Positions 1 to 9,671 are shown, counted from the first letter of the stretch. The stretch is DNA of 64,000 bases from Streptomyces sp. PTY087I2 (GCF_001687325.1 NZ_LZRD01000011.1:124001-188000), one strand, 5' to 3'. Notes: generated by a model from the letters alone, not told the origin. Translations and numbers: made by a program.

Positions 1-560
1 TCGGGGGAGTTGAGGCTGGTCGCCGAGCCGTGCCAGATCCGGGGGAGACCGTCGTACGGGCGTGGCACGGTCGTCACGTTCTTCAGCGGCGGCCGGAACT
101 CGCCCTCCCAGTCGACGCCTTCCTCGGTCCAGAGCCGGCGCAGCAGCTCGTACTTCTCCTTCTGGAGGTCCCACTGCCGCTCCTCCTCCAGGCCGAACAG
201 ATCGAAGTGGCCCGCCTCCGCGCCCTTGCCGACGACCAGTTCCACCCGGCCCCGGGAGATCTGGTCGAGCGTCGCGAAGTCCTCCGCCACCCGGACCGGG
301 TCGAGGATCGCGACGACGGTCACGCCGGTGAGCAGCCGGATGGTGCTCGTCCGGGCCGCGATGGCGCCCAGCACCACGTTCGGGCTGGAGGAGAGGAAGG
401 CGCCCGCGTGCCGTTCGCCGACGGAGTAGGCGTCGAAGCCGAGCCGCTCCGCCACCGAGGCCGTGTCGATCACTTCCTCGAACCGGTCGGCGGCGGAGGG
501 CAGGTCACCGGTCAGCGGGTGCGGATCGTGACCGATCAGGGAGAGCACGGAGAATCGCAT
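1..560 (-). CDS. LLM-class flavin-dependent oxidoreductase, N-terminal part (runs off the left edge)
   Basis: Luciferase-like monooxygenase family; such enzymes use reduced flavin to oxidise small molecules in the cytoplasm. About 186 residues are visible, beginning MRFSVLSLIGHD. The stretch FDAYSVGERHAGAFLSSSP and the following VVLGAIAARTSTIRLLTGV are typical of the first strands and helices of the luciferase-like TIM barrel. DPVRVAEDFATLDQISRGR is the next conserved block. The C-terminal part lies outside the window, so substrate class cannot be judged. The start is the ATG at 558-560. It is transcribed in the same direction as the glycerol operon but is separated from glpD by a strong hairpin, so it is probably a separate unit. 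Confidence 0.85.
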   Translation of the reverse strand, partial: MRFSVLSLIGHDPHPLTGDLPSAADRFEEVIDTASVAERLGFDAYSVGERHAGAFLSSSPNVVLGAIAARTSTIRLLTGVTVVAILDPVRVAEDFATLDQISRGRVELVVGKGAEAGHFDLFGLEEERQWDLQKEKYELLRRLWTEEGVDWEGEFRPPLKNVTTVPRPYDGLPRIWHGSATSLNSP

Positions 561-628
561 GAACTCCACTGTCCCCGCGGCACGTTGCACGCGTATGGCG
601 GGAGTGTGGCACCCGCCCGGTGCCCTGC

Positions 629-682
629 GGGTACGGGAACGGGGGCGGCTCCCGCGAGGAAGCCGCCCCCGTCCGCGTACCC
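629..682 (-). terminator. Terminator hairpin downstream of glpD
   Basis: The inner arms ACGGGGGCGGCT (639-650) and AGCCGCCCCCGT (661-672) are perfectly complementary around a 10-nt loop. Outer arms GGGTACG (629-635) and CGTACCC (676-682) extend the stem. It lies just past the glpD stop codon and most likely ends the glpFKD transcript. There is no T-tract, as is common in Streptomyces. Confidence 0.7.
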
Positions 683-702
683 GTGGGGGGTGGGTCGGTG
701 GA

Positions 703-2313
703 TCAGTCCCGGTCGGCCAGCAGCTTCTCGACGCCCTCGCGGACCTCGTCCGTCGCCAGGCCCCGGATCGTCAGCGTGGTCCGGCGGCGCAGCACGTCGT
801 CCGCCGTCTCGGCCCACTCGTGGTCCCGGGCGTAGGCGACCTGGGCCCAGATCTCCGGGGCGTCCGGGTGGACGCGCTCGGCCAGCTCCGGGTTCTCGTT
901 CGCCAGCCGGGCGATGTCGAAGGCGAGCGAGCCGTAGTGCGTGGCCAGGTGGCGGGCGGTGTCCGGGGCCATGCGCGGGCCGGGGGCCGGGCCGTCGATC
1001 AGCAGCCGGTGGGCGACCGCGTTCGGGTTGGCGATACCGGGCAGCGGCAGCTTCCGCGGCAGCCGGTTCATCGGCTCCATGTCCTCGGCCAGCGGGTGCC
1101 CGGGCAGGGCGGCCAGCTTGTTCATCACCGTACGGCCGATGTGGCGGAAGGTCGTCCACTTGCCGCCCGCGACCGACAGCATCCCGCCGCGGCCCTCGGT
1201 GACGACCGTCTCGCGCTTGGCCTTGGAGGTGTCGCCCGGGCCGCCGGGCAGGACGCGCAGACCCGCGAAGGAGTACGTGATCAGGTCGCGCGAGAGCTGC
1301 TGGTCCTTGATCGAGAACGCCGCCTCGTCGAGGATCTGCGCGGTGTCCGCCTCGGTCACCGAGACGTCCGCCGGGTCGCCCTCGTACTCCTCGTCCGTCG
1401 TGCCGAGGAGCAGCATGTCCTCCCACGGCAGCGCGAACGTGATGCGGTACTTGTCGATCGGGGTGGCCAGCGCCGCCCGCCACGGCCGGGTCCGCTTGAG
1501 GACCAGGTGGGCGCCCTTGGAGAGGCGGATGGAGGGGGCCGCGTTCGGGTCCTCCATCTTCCGCAGGTGGTCGACCCAGGGACCGGTGGCGTTCAGGACG
1601 AGACGGGCGTCGACGCCGAACTCGGTGCCGTCGGTGCTGTCCTTCAGCTCAGCGCCGGTGACCCGGCCCCGGGTGAAGCGCAGCCCGGTGACCGCCGCGT
1701 GGTTGAGGACGACCGCGCCCGCGTCGACGGCCGCGCGGACCGTCATCAGCGCCATGCGGGCGTCGTTCATCTGGTCGTCGCGGTAGACCGCGACCGCCTT
1801 CAGATCGTCGGTACGCAGCTCGGGGACGTCGCGCTGGGCCTTGGCCGGGGAGATGACATGGCCGACGCCGTCGCCGAACGCGGAGAGCGCGGAGTAGGCG
1901 AAGACGCCCGCGCCGAGCTTGGCCGCGCCGTGCGGGCCGCCCTTGTAGACGGGCAGGTAGAAGGTGAGCGGGTTGGCCAGGTGCGGGGCCACCTCGCGGG
2001 AGACCGCGCGCCGCTCGAAGTGGTTCTCCGCGACCAGCTTCACCGCGCCGGTCTGGAGGTAGCGCAGACCGCCGTGGAGGAGCTTGGAGGAGGCGGAGGA
2101 GGTGGCGCCGGCGAAGTCGCCGGCGTCCACCAGAGCCACCCGCAGCCCGGACTGCGCGGCATGCCAGGCGGTGGAGATGCCCAGGATGCCGCCGCCGATG
2201 ACCAGGAGGTCGTACGTGGCCCGGGACAGCTGGTCCCGGGTCTCGGCGCGGCTCGGCAGCGAGCCGGAGGCCGGGTGCGTTCCGAGGGCGGGAACGCTTT
2301 GCAGGGTGGTCAT
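703..2313 (-). CDS. glpD: Glycerol-3-phosphate dehydrogenase, FAD-dependent
   Basis: Oxidises glycerol 3-phosphate to dihydroxyacetone phosphate at the membrane, the last dedicated step of glycerol catabolism. The 536-residue product has the FAD-binding dinucleotide motif GGGILG near residues 40-45 and later GATSSASSKLLHGGLRYL, a hallmark of the GlpD family. The C-terminal DUF-type domain is complete. The ATG at 2311-2313 was chosen because it is preceded by GAGGAG. An upstream in-frame extension into glpK is less likely. It follows glpK with a gap of only 13 bp, and its ribosome-binding site overlaps the end of glpK, so the two are cotranscribed and probably translationally coupled. Equivalent to gylB of the S. 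coelicolor glycerol operon. Confidence 0.95.
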   Translation of the reverse strand: MTTLQSVPALGTHPASGSLPSRAETRDQLSRATYDLLVIGGGILGISTAWHAAQSGLRVALVDAGDFAGATSSASSKLLHGGLRYLQTGAVKLVAENHFERRAVSREVAPHLANPLTFYLPVYKGGPHGAAKLGAGVFAYSALSAFGDGVGHVISPAKAQRDVPELRTDDLKAVAVYRDDQMNDARMALMTVRAAVDAGAVVLNHAAVTGLRFTRGRVTGAELKDSTDGTEFGVDARLVLNATGPWVDHLRKMEDPNAAPSIRLSKGAHLVLKRTRPWRAALATPIDKYRITFALPWEDMLLLGTTDEEYEGDPADVSVTEADTAQILDEAAFSIKDQQLSRDLITYSFAGLRVLPGGPGDTSKAKRETVVTEGRGGMLSVAGGKWTTFRHIGRTVMNKLAALPGHPLAEDMEPMNRLPRKLPLPGIANPNAVAHRLLIDGPAPGPRMAPDTARHLATHYGSLAFDIARLANENPELAERVHPDAPEIWAQVAYARDHEWAETADDVLRRRTTLTIRGLATDEVREGVEKLLADRD

Positions 2314-2326
2314 GGAATGCTCCTCG

Positions 2327-3871
2327 TCAGCTTTCTTCGTCCTCGATCCAGCCCATGGTCCGTTCGACGGCCTTGAGCCAGCTCTTGTACTCGCGGGCAC
2401 GGGTGTCCGCGTCCATGCGGGGGGTCCACTCGGCGGCCCGGCGCCAGTTGGCGCGCAGCGCGTCGGTGTCCGGCCAGAAGCCGACGGCGAGACCGGCGGC
2501 GTAGGCGGCGCCGAGGCAGGTGGTCTCGGCGACCATGGGGCGCACCACGGGCGCGTCCAGGAAGTCGGCGAGCGTCTGCATCAGCAGGTTGTTGGACGTC
2601 ATGCCGCCGTCGACCTTGAGCGCGGTCAGCTCGACGCCGGAGTCCTTCGTCATGGCGTCGCTGATCTCGCGGGTCTGCCAGGCGGTGGCCTCCAGGACGG
2701 CACGGGCGATGTGCGCCTTGGTGACGTAGCGGGTGAGACCGGCGATGACACCCCGGGCGTCGGGACGCCAGTAGGGGGCGAACAGTCCGGAGAAGGCGGG
2801 CACGAAGTACGCGCCGCCGTTGTCCTCGACCGAGGAGGCCAGCGTCTCGATCTCGGCGGCCGACTTGATCAGGCCCATCTGGTCGCGCATCCACTGCACC
2901 AGCGAACCGGTGACCGCGATGGAACCCTCCAGCGCGTACACCGGGGGTTCGTCGCCGATCCGGTAGCCGACGGTGGTGAGCAGCCCGTTGTACGAGTTCA
3001 CGGGGGTGCCACCGGTGTTCATCAGCATGAAGGTGCCGGTGCCGTACGTGGACTTGGCCTCGCCCTCGGCGAAACAGGTCTGGCCGAACAGGGCCGCCTG
3101 CTGGTCGCCGAGCGCGGAGGCGACCGGGACGCCGTCCAGGATGCCGCCCTTGGCGTTGCCGTAGACCTCGGCGGAGGAGCGGATCTCGGGGAGGACCGCG
3201 GCCGGGATGCCGATGGAGGCGAGGATCTTCTCGTCCCAGGCCATCGTGTGCAGGTTCATCAGGAGGGTGCGCGAGGCGTTGGTGACGTCGGTGACGTGGA
3301 CACCGCCGTCGGTGCCGCCGGTCAGGTTCCAGATGACCCAGGAGTCCATGGTGCCGAAGAGGATGTCGCCGCGCTCGGCGCGCTCGCGCAGCCCCTCGAC
3401 GTTGTCGAGCAGCCAGCGGACCTTGGGGCCCGCGAAGTACGAGGCGAGCGGCAGCCCGGTCTCGCGGCGGAACCGGTCCTGGCCCACGTTGCGGCCGAGC
3501 TCCTTGCAGAGCGCGTCGGTGCGCGTGTCCTGCCAGACCAGCGCGTTGTGCACCGGCTCACCGGTGTTCTTGTCCCACAGCAGGGTGGTCTCGCGCTGGT
3601 TGGTGATGCCGATCGCCTTGACGTCGGCGGAGGTGATGCCGGCTTTGACGATGGCCCCGGCGACGACCTCCTGGACGTTCTCCCAGATCTCGGTCGCGTC
3701 GTGCTCGACCCAGCCCGGCTTCGGGAAGATCTGCTCGTGCTCCTTCTGGTCGACGGAGACGATCCGGCCGTCCTTGTCGAAGACGATGCAGCGGCTGGAG
3801 GTGGTGCCCTGGTCGATGGCCGCGATGAACGGCCCGGTGCCATGGGTGCCGGTGGTGTGTGCGTCGGTCAC
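2327..3871 (-). CDS. glpK: Glycerol kinase
   Basis: Phosphorylates glycerol with ATP to glycerol 3-phosphate, trapping the substrate brought in by GlpF. The 514-residue product belongs to the FGGY kinase family. The N-terminal phosphate motif DQGTTSSRC lies at residues 20-27, followed by [12 protein letters not shown] and the C-terminal [15 protein letters not shown]-binding block. Length is normal for the family. The start codon is GTG at 3869-3871. It sits between glpF and glpD in one operon, and corresponds to gylA. Confidence 0.96.
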   Translation of the reverse strand: MTDAHTTGTHGTGPFIAAIDQGTTSSRCIVFDKDGRIVSVDQKEHEQIFPKPGWVEHDATEIWENVQEVVAGAIVKAGITSADVKAIGITNQRETTLLWDKNTGEPVHNALVWQDTRTDALCKELGRNVGQDRFRRETGLPLASYFAGPKVRWLLDNVEGLRERAERGDILFGTMDSWVIWNLTGGTDGGVHVTDVTNASRTLLMNLHTMAWDEKILASIGIPAAVLPEIRSSAEVYGNAKGGILDGVPVASALGDQQAALFGQTCFAEGEAKSTYGTGTFMLMNTGGTPVNSYNGLLTTVGYRIGDEPPVYALEGSIAVTGSLVQWMRDQMGLIKSAAEIETLASSVEDNGGAYFVPAFSGLFAPYWRPDARGVIAGLTRYVTKAHIARAVLEATAWQTREISDAMTKDSGVELTALKVDGGMTSNNLLMQTLADFLDAPVVRPMVAETTCLGAAYAAGLAVGFWPDTDALRANWRRAAEWTPRMDADTRAREYKSWLKAVERTMGWIEDEES

Positions 3872-3910
3872 GGTGTGCTCCCGGAAGTCTGTGAAGTGGT
3901 GAAGGGGTGG

Positions 3911-4702
3911 CTAGGCGAAGGCGAGGTTGTAGAGCCCGCCGGCGAGTGCGCCGCCGACGAGCGGACCCACGATGGGTACCCACGCGTAGCCCCAGTCCGA
4001 ACCACCCTTGTTCGGCAGCGGCAGCAGGGAGTGCACGATGCGCGGACCGAGGTCGCGGACCGGGTTGATGGCGTAGCCGGTCGGGCCGCCGAGCGAGAGG
4101 CCGATGCCGACGACGACCAGGGCGGTGATCAGCGCGCCGAGCACGCCGAGGCCGTTGCCCTCGTTGTTGAGGCCCTGGGTCAGGATCGCCAGGACCAGCA
4201 CCACGGTGGCGATGATCTCGGTGATGACGTTCTGCACGCCGTTGCGGATCTCGGGTCCGGTGGAGAAGATCCCGAGCACCGGGCCCGCCTTCGGGGCGGC
4301 GGTCTGGTCGACCATGCCCTCGTCGGTGGACTTGGTGCCGACGATCTCCGGGTCGGTCAGGTGGGCGTGGAACTGGCCGTAGTAGACCGCCCAGACCAGC
4401 AGGGCGCCGATCATCGCGCCGAGCAGCTGCGAACCGAGGTAGAGGGGCACGTCGCCCCACTCCGTGCCGCCCTCGATGGCGAGGCCGATCGTGACCGCGG
4501 GGTTGAGATGGGCGCCCGAGACGCCGCCGGCCAGGTAGGCGCCGGTCAGCACGGCGAAGCCCCACCCGAAGGTGATGGCCAGCCAGCCCGCGTTCCGGGC
4601 CTTCGAGCTCTTCAGCGTGACGGCGGCACAGACACCGCCGCCGAGCAGGATGAGTACGGCGGTACCTATGGTCTCGCCGATGAAAATGTCGGAGCTGGAC
4701 AC
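3911..4702 (-). CDS. glpF: Glycerol uptake facilitator (MIP family)
   Basis: Membrane channel for glycerol. The 263-residue protein has six predicted membrane segments and two half-helices. The first carries NPA at residues 67-69 (HLNPAVT). The second carries NPV at 213-215 followed by RD (INPVRDLGP), where Asp after Arg is typical of aquaglyceroporins rather than water-only channels. A loop of about 40 residues (roughly 115-155) between the halves is also glycerol-facilitator-like. First gene of the glpFKD operon, equivalent to gylC, and preceded by a structured leader and a GylR-type control region. Confidence 0.94.
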   Translation of the reverse strand: MSSSDIFIGETIGTAVLILLGGGVCAAVTLKSSKARNAGWLAITFGWGFAVLTGAYLAGGVSGAHLNPAVTIGLAIEGGTEWGDVPLYLGSQLLGAMIGALLVWAVYYGQFHAHLTDPEIVGTKSTDEGMVDQTAAPKAGPVLGIFSTGPEIRNGVQNVITEIIATVVLVLAILTQGLNNEGNGLGVLGALITALVVVGIGLSLGGPTGYAINPVRDLGPRIVHSLLPLPNKGGSDWGYAWVPIVGPLVGGALAGGLYNLAFA

Positions 4703-4734
4703 CCGCGACTCCTTTGTCCTTCGTCCAGGGGAGA

Positions 4735-4802
4735 CGGAACACCGGTCCTGCCGGTGTTCCGCGCCCCAGATGGGTATCCACGAAGCGTGGGCAGCCCATC
4801 TG
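4735..4802 (-). ncRNA. Structured 5' leader of the glycerol operon (two hairpins)
   Basis: Two strong stems lie between the glpF start and its control region. The first has perfect 11-bp arms CGGAACACCGG (4735-4745) and CCGGTGTTCCG (4751-4761) with a 5-nt loop. The second is nested: outer arms CAGATGGG (4767-4774) and CCCATCTG (4795-4802), inner arms CCACG (4778-4782) and CGTGG (4786-4790). They would form in the glpF mRNA leader. A role in attenuation or mRNA stability is inferred, not shown. Confidence 0.5.
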
Positions 4803-4835
4803 TAAGGGCTTGACCGGCCCTTGGCACTGTCACAC

Positions 4836-4883
4836 CCTAACGCGTATTGCCGTTAGGCGTTCGACAATGCCGACCGTTGAACG
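4836..4883. promoter_or_regulatory. Candidate GylR operator region upstream of glpF
   Basis: It contains a perfect inverted repeat CCTAACG (4836-4842) / CGTTAGG (4851-4857), then GTTCGACAATGC (4859-4870), a 12-mer repeated exactly in front of gylR, then the small palindrome CGTTGAACG (4875-4883). IclR-type regulators such as GylR bind palindromes of this size. The assignment rests on position and on the shared 12-mer. Confidence 0.55.
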
Positions 4884-5085
4884 GCAGTGTTTCCCCCGAG
4901 TGAACGCAGCGTCAAGGGTTCTGTGGTCCACGACTCGGTGCGCGACGGGATCGTTACCGGCCGGTGCCGGGTGCGTCGGGGCGTGGCCGGGCGCGGGCCC
5001 GGGATGCGCCGGGCGTGGCCGGGCGCGGGCGCAACGGATGCGCCCGGCGCTGAACGCCGGGCGGAGGGTGCGGGCCGTGCGGCCG

Positions 5086-5850
5086 TCAGAAGCGGCCGGC
5101 GCCCAGATCCCGGGAGACCGCCCGGGCGCAGTCCCGTACGGCCGCGATCAGCTCGGGGCGCAGCGTGCCGCCCGGGGCCACGCGCTCCACCGCCCCGGTC
5201 ACGGCGACCGCGCCCACCGGCATCCTGCGCCGGTCGTGCACGGGGGCGGCCACGGCGGCGACGCCCTCCCAGGTCTCCTCGGCGTCGGCCGCCCAGCCCT
5301 GGGCCCGGATCAGGTCGAGCATCGACTCGAACGCGTCGGCCTCGGTGACGGTGCGCCCGGTGAAGGAGCGGCGCTCCGCCTCCATGACCTCGCTGTGGGC
5401 CACCGGGTCGTACGCGGAGAGAACCTTGCCCAGCGCCGTGGAGTGCAGCGGCTGCATCGCCCCGACCTCCAGCACCTGGCGGCTGTCGTCGGGCCGGAAG
5501 ACGTGGTGGACGATCAGCACGCCGTGCTGGTGCAGCACCCCGAGGTGGACGCTCTCGCCGCTGGAGCGGGCCAGGTCGTCCGTCCAGACCAGGGCGCGCG
5601 CCCGCAGCTCGTGGACGTCCAGATAGCTGTTGCCGAGCCGCAGCAGCTCCGCGCCCAGCTGGTAGCGGCCCGACGCCGCGTCCTGCTCGACGAAGCCCTC
5701 CAGCTGAAGGGTGCGCAGGATGCCGTGCGCGGTGCCCTTGGCCAGCCCCAGGGAGGAGGCGATGTCGGAGAGCCCGAGCCGGCGCTCGCCGCCCGCCAGC
5801 AGACGCAGCATCGCGGCCGCCCGCTCCAGCGACTGGATGTTCTTGGCCAT
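5086..5850 (-). CDS. gylR: IclR-family glycerol operon regulator
   Basis: The 254-residue product has an N-terminal winged helix-turn-helix (about residues 5-65, with RRLGLSDIASSLGLAKGTAHG) and a C-terminal IclR effector-binding domain. The opening NIQSLERAAAMLRLLAGGERR matches my recollection of GylR, the glycerol-inducible repressor of the S. coelicolor gyl operon. The ATG at 5848-5850 gives the family's usual length; in-frame codons further upstream are not needed. It lies upstream of glpF in the same orientation with a 383-bp gap that holds a second control region. A copy of the same GTTCGACAATGC motif lies 23 bp before its own start, suggesting autoregulation. Confidence 0.9.
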   Translation of the reverse strand: MAKNIQSLERAAAMLRLLAGGERRLGLSDIASSLGLAKGTAHGILRTLQLEGFVEQDAASGRYQLGAELLRLGNSYLDVHELRARALVWTDDLARSSGESVHLGVLHQHGVLIVHHVFRPDDSRQVLEVGAMQPLHSTALGKVLSAYDPVAHSEVMEAERRSFTGRTVTEADAFESMLDLIRAQGWAADAEETWEGVAAVAAPVHDRRRMPVGAVAVTGAVERVAPGGTLRPELIAAVRDCARAVSRDLGAGRF

Positions 5851-5872
5851 CGCGCCGTACTCCTCCACCTCG

Positions 5873-5889
5873 GTTCGACAATGCTGAAC
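5873..5889. promoter_or_regulatory. Candidate GylR operator upstream of gylR
   Basis: GTTCGACAATGCTGAAC reads as an imperfect palindrome, GTTC-N9-GAAC. Its first 12 bases are identical to 4859-4870 in front of glpF. It lies just upstream of the gylR start codon, where a repressor would block its own transcription. Confidence 0.55.
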
Positions 5890-6029
5890 ACTATCGGTCG
5901 ATGCCGACCTGCGCCGGACTCCGGGGGAAAGTCTCCGCCACGCGGCCGCACGTGTCGCACCCGGCACAGCATGCAGGCCGTACGCGTTCCGTCCCGTGGA
6001 CGCCCCTACGGACCCGGGCACCCTCGGGC

Positions 6030-6035
6030 TAGGCT
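6030..6035 (+). promoter_or_regulatory. -10 element of the metH promoter
   Basis: TAGGCT is a good Streptomyces vegetative -10 hexamer. The predicted transcription start is about 6042, exactly at a GTG in frame with metH. This leaves a leader of about 60 nt if the ATG at 6102 is used. Confidence 0.5.
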
Positions 6036-6101
6036 GGCGAGGTGCGCCTTCCCCAAGAAGGACGCAAAGCCGACAGCCGTCGCATCCCTGGGAGATCATC
6101 C

Positions 6102-9100
6102 ATGGCCTCGTTGCCGACATCCGCCGCCGACAGCCGGAACCGCGCAGAAGCACTCCGAGAGGCACTCGCCACCCGCGTGGTGGTGGCCGACGGGGCGATG
6201 GGCACCATGCTCCAGGCGCAGGACCCCACGCTGGAGGACTTCGAGAACCTCGAAGGCTGCAACGAGATCCTCAACATCACCCGGCCCGACATCGTGCGCT
6301 CCGTCCACGAGGAGTACTTCGCCGTCGGCGTCGACTGCGTCGAGACCAACACCTTCGGCGCCAACCACTCCGCCGCCAACGAGTACGAGATCGCCGACCG
6401 GATCTACGAGCTTTCCGAGTCCGGCGCCCGGATCGCCCGCGAGGTCGCCGACGAGTTCGGCGCCAAGGACGGCCGTCAGCGCTGGGTCCTCGGCTCGATC
6501 GGCCCCGGCACCAAGCTGCCCTCGCTCGGCCACACCACGTACGACATCCTCCGCGACGGCTACCAGCAGAACGCCGAAGGCCTTCTCGCGGGCGGCTCCG
6601 ACGCGCTGATCGTCGAGACCACCCAGGACCTCCTCCAGACCAAGGCCAGCATCATCGGCGCCCGCCGCGCCATGGACGCCCTCGGCCTCCAGGTGCCGCT
6701 GATCTGCTCCCTCGCCTTCGAGACCACGGGCGTCATGCTCCTCGGCTCCGAGATCGGCGCGGCCCTGACCGCCCTGGAGCCGCTCGGCATCGACCTGATC
6801 GGGCTGAACTGCTCGACCGGCCCGGACGAGATGAGCGAGCACCTGCGCTACCTCGCCCGCCACTCCCGTACGCCCCTGATGTGCATGCCCAACGCCGGCC
6901 TGCCCGTCCTCACCAAGGACGGCGCGCACTTCCCGCTCGGCCCCGACGGTCTCGCCGACTCCCAGGAACACTTCGTCCGGGACTACGGCCTCTCCCTGAT
7001 CGGCGGCTGCTGCGGTACGACCCCGGCGCACATGAAGGCCGTCGTCGACCGCGCCCGCGAGCTGACGCCGACCGAGCGCGACCCGCGCCCCGAGCCCGGC
7101 GCCGCCTCCCTCTACCAGCACATCCCCTTCCGGCAGGACACCGCCTACCTGGCCATCGGGGAGCGCACCAACGCCAACGGCTCCAAGAAGTTCCGCGAGG
7201 CCATGCTGGAGGCCCGCTGGGACGACTGCGTGGAGATGGCCCGCGACCAGATCCGCGAGGGCGCGCACATGCTCGACCTCTGCGTCGACTACGTGGGCCG
7301 CGACGGCGTCGCCGACATGACCGAGCTGGCCGGCCGCTTCGCCACCGCCTCCACCCTGCCGATCGTGCTGGACTCCACCGAGCTGGACGTCCTGCGCGCC
7401 GGCCTGGAACAGCTGGGCGGCCGGGCCGTGCTGAACTCCGTCAACTACGAGGACGGCGACGGCCCCGAGTCCCGCTTCGCGCAGGTCAGCGCCCTGGCCG
7501 CCGAGCACGGCGCCGCCCTGATCGCGCTGACGATCGACGAGGAGGGCCAGGCCCGCACGATCGAGCACAAGGTCGCCATCGCGGAGCGGCTGATCGAGGA
7601 CCTCACCACCAACTGGGGCATCCGCGAGTCCGACATCCTCATCGACACCCTGACCTTCACCATCTGCACCGGCCAGGAGGAGTCCCGCGGCGACGGCATC
7701 GCCACCATCGGTGCCATCCGCGAGCTGAAGAAGCGTCACCCGGACGTCCAGACCACGCTGGGCCTCTCCAACATCTCCTTCGGCCTCAACCCGGCCGCCC
7801 GCGTCGTGCTGAACTCCGTCTTCCTCGACGAGTGCGTCAAGGCGGGCCTGGACTCCGCGATCGTGCACGCCTCGAAGATCCTGCCGATCGCCCGGCTGGA
7901 GGAGGAGCAGGTCAAGGTCGCCCTCGACCTGATCTACGACCGCCGCGCCGAGGGCTACGACCCCCTCCAGAGGCTCATGGAGCTGTTCGAGGGCGTCAAC
8001 ATGAAGTCGATGAAGGCGGGCAAGGCCGAGGAGCTGATGGCCCTCCCGCTGGACGAGCGCCTCCAGCGCCGCATCATCGACGGCGAGAAGAACGGCCTGG
8101 AGGCCGACCTCGACGAGGCCCTTCAGACCACCCCGGCCCTGGACATCGTCAACAACACCCTCCTGGAGGGCATGAAGGTCGTCGGCGAGCTGTTCGGCTC
8201 CGGCCAGATGCAGCTTCCGTTCGTCCTCCAGTCCGCCGAGGTCATGAAGAGCGCGGTGGCCCACCTGGAGCCGCACATGGAGAAGTCCGACGACGAGGGC
8301 AAGGGCACCATCGTGCTCGCCACCGTCCGCGGCGACGTCCACGACATCGGCAAGAACCTCGTCGACATCATCCTCTCCAACAACGGCTACAACGTCGTCA
8401 ACCTCGGCATCAAGCAGCCCGTCTCCGCGATCCTGGAAGCCGCCGAGGAGCACCGCGCCGACGTCATCGGCATGTCCGGTCTCCTGGTCAAGTCCACCGT
8501 GATCATGAAGGAGAACCTCCAGGAGCTCAACCAGCGCAAGATGGCCGCCGACTTCCCGGTCATCCTCGGCGGCGCCGCGCTGACCCGGGCCTACGTCGAG
8601 CAGGACCTGCACGAGATCTACGAGGGCGAGGTGCGCTACGCCCGCGACGCCTTCGAGGGCCTGCGCCTCATGGACGCGCTCATCGGCGTCAAGCGCGGGG
8701 TGCCGGGCGCGGCCCTGCCCGAGCTGAAGCAGCGCCGGGTCCCGAAGAAGGACGTCCCCGTGCTGGAGGTCGAGGAGCCCGAGGGCTCGGTGCGCTCGGA
8801 CGTCTCCACCACCAACCCCATCCCCGAGCCGCCCTTCCGCGGCACCCGGGTCATCAAGGGCATCCCGCTCAAGGAGTACGCCTCCTGGCTCGACGAGGGC
8901 GCCCTGTTCAAGGGCCAGTGGGGCCTCAAGCAGAACCGGACCGGTGACGGACCGACGTACGAGGAGCTGGTGGAGACCGAGGGACGCCCGCATCTGCGCG
9001 GCTGGCTCGACCACCTCCAGTCCAACAACCTCCTGGAAGCCGCCGTCGTCTACGGCTACTTCCCCTGCGTCTCCAAGGGCGAGGACCTGATCCTCCTCCA

Positions 9101-9614
9101 CGAGGACGGCTCCGAGCGCACCCGCTTCACCTTCCCGCGCCAGCGCCGCGGCCGCCGCCTCTGCCTCGCGGACTTCTTCCGCCCGGAGGAGTCCGGCGAG
9201 ACCGATGTCATCGGCCTCCAGATCGTCACCGTCGGCTCCCGGATCGGCGAGGCCACCGCCGAGCTGTTCGCCGCCAACTCCTACCGCGACTACCTGGAGC
9301 TGCACGGCCTCTCCGTCCAGCTCGCGGAGGCCCTCGCGGAGTACTGGCACGCCCGGGTCCGCAGCGAGCTGGGCTTCGGCGGGGAGGACCCGGAGGACGT
9401 CGAGGACATGTTCGCGCTGAAGTACCGCGGCGCGCGGTTCTCGCTCGGTTACGGGGCGTGCCCGGACCTGGAGGACCGGGCCAAGATCGCCGACCTGCTC
9501 CAGCCGGAGCGGATCGGCGTGCACCTCTCCGAGGAGTTCCAGCTCCACCCGGAGCAGTCCACCGACGCCATCGTCATCCACCACCCCGAGGCGAAGTACT
9601 TCAACGCCCGGTAG
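6102..9614 (+). CDS. metH: Cobalamin-dependent methionine synthase
   Basis: Transfers a methyl group from methyltetrahydrofolate through methylcobalamin to homocysteine, giving methionine. All four modules are present in 1170 residues. The homocysteine domain (about 1-330) has zinc ligands Cys237 (LNCS) and Cys303-Cys304 (GGCCGTTP). The pterin domain (about 345-610) begins near ERTNANGSKKF. The cap and B12 domains (about 640-870) have DVHDIGKN with cobalt-ligand His747. The AdoMet reactivation domain is C-terminal. The ATG at 6102 is preceded by GGGAG at 7-nt spacing. An in-frame GTG at 6042 would add 20 residues and coincides with the predicted transcription start, so it is a possible leaderless alternative. 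It appears monocistronic. Confidence 0.96.
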   Translation: MASLPTSAADSRNRAEALREALATRVVVADGAMGTMLQAQDPTLEDFENLEGCNEILNITRPDIVRSVHEEYFAVGVDCVETNTFGANHSAANEYEIADRIYELSESGARIAREVADEFGAKDGRQRWVLGSIGPGTKLPSLGHTTYDILRDGYQQNAEGLLAGGSDALIVETTQDLLQTKASIIGARRAMDALGLQVPLICSLAFETTGVMLLGSEIGAALTALEPLGIDLIGLNCSTGPDEMSEHLRYLARHSRTPLMCMPNAGLPVLTKDGAHFPLGPDGLADSQEHFVRDYGLSLIGGCCGTTPAHMKAVVDRARELTPTERDPRPEPGAASLYQHIPFRQDTAYLAIGERTNANGSKKFREAMLEARWDDCVEMARDQIREGAHMLDLCVDYVGRDGVADMTELAGRFATASTLPIVLDSTELDVLRAGLEQLGGRAVLNSVNYEDGDGPESRFAQVSALAAEHGAALIALTIDEEGQARTIEHKVAIAERLIEDLTTNWGIRESDILIDTLTFTICTGQEESRGDGIATIGAIRELKKRHPDVQTTLGLSNISFGLNPAARVVLNSVFLDECVKAGLDSAIVHASKILPIARLEEEQVKVALDLIYDRRAEGYDPLQRLMELFEGVNMKSMKAGKAEELMALPLDERLQRRIIDGEKNGLEADLDEALQTTPALDIVNNTLLEGMKVVGELFGSGQMQLPFVLQSAEVMKSAVAHLEPHMEKSDDEGKGTIVLATVRGDVHDIGKNLVDIILSNNGYNVVNLGIKQPVSAILEAAEEHRADVIGMSGLLVKSTVIMKENLQELNQRKMAADFPVILGGAALTRAYVEQDLHEIYEGEVRYARDAFEGLRLMDALIGVKRGVPGAALPELKQRRVPKKDVPVLEVEEPEGSVRSDVSTTNPIPEPPFRGTRVIKGIPLKEYASWLDEGALFKGQWGLKQNRTGDGPTYEELVETEGRPHLRGWLDHLQSNNLLEAAVVYGYFPCVSKGEDLILLHEDGSERTRFTFPRQRRGRRLCLADFFRPEESGETDVIGLQIVTVGSRIGEATAELFAANSYRDYLELHGLSVQLAEALAEYWHARVRSELGFGGEDPEDVEDMFALKYRGARFSLGYGACPDLEDRAKIADLLQPERIGVHLSEEFQLHPEQSTDAIVIHHPEAKYFNAR

Positions 9615-9671
9615 CACCGAGTTCGCCCCGCGCTCACGCGCCTGCCGCGCACCGCGGGGCGGCACGTCGTA

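Noticed and set aside
6061..6071. GACGCAAAGCC in the metH leader resembles the core of a cyclic-di-GMP (GEMM) riboswitch.
   Set aside because: The predicted leader is only about 60 nt, and the remaining conserved GEMM elements and paired regions are missing.
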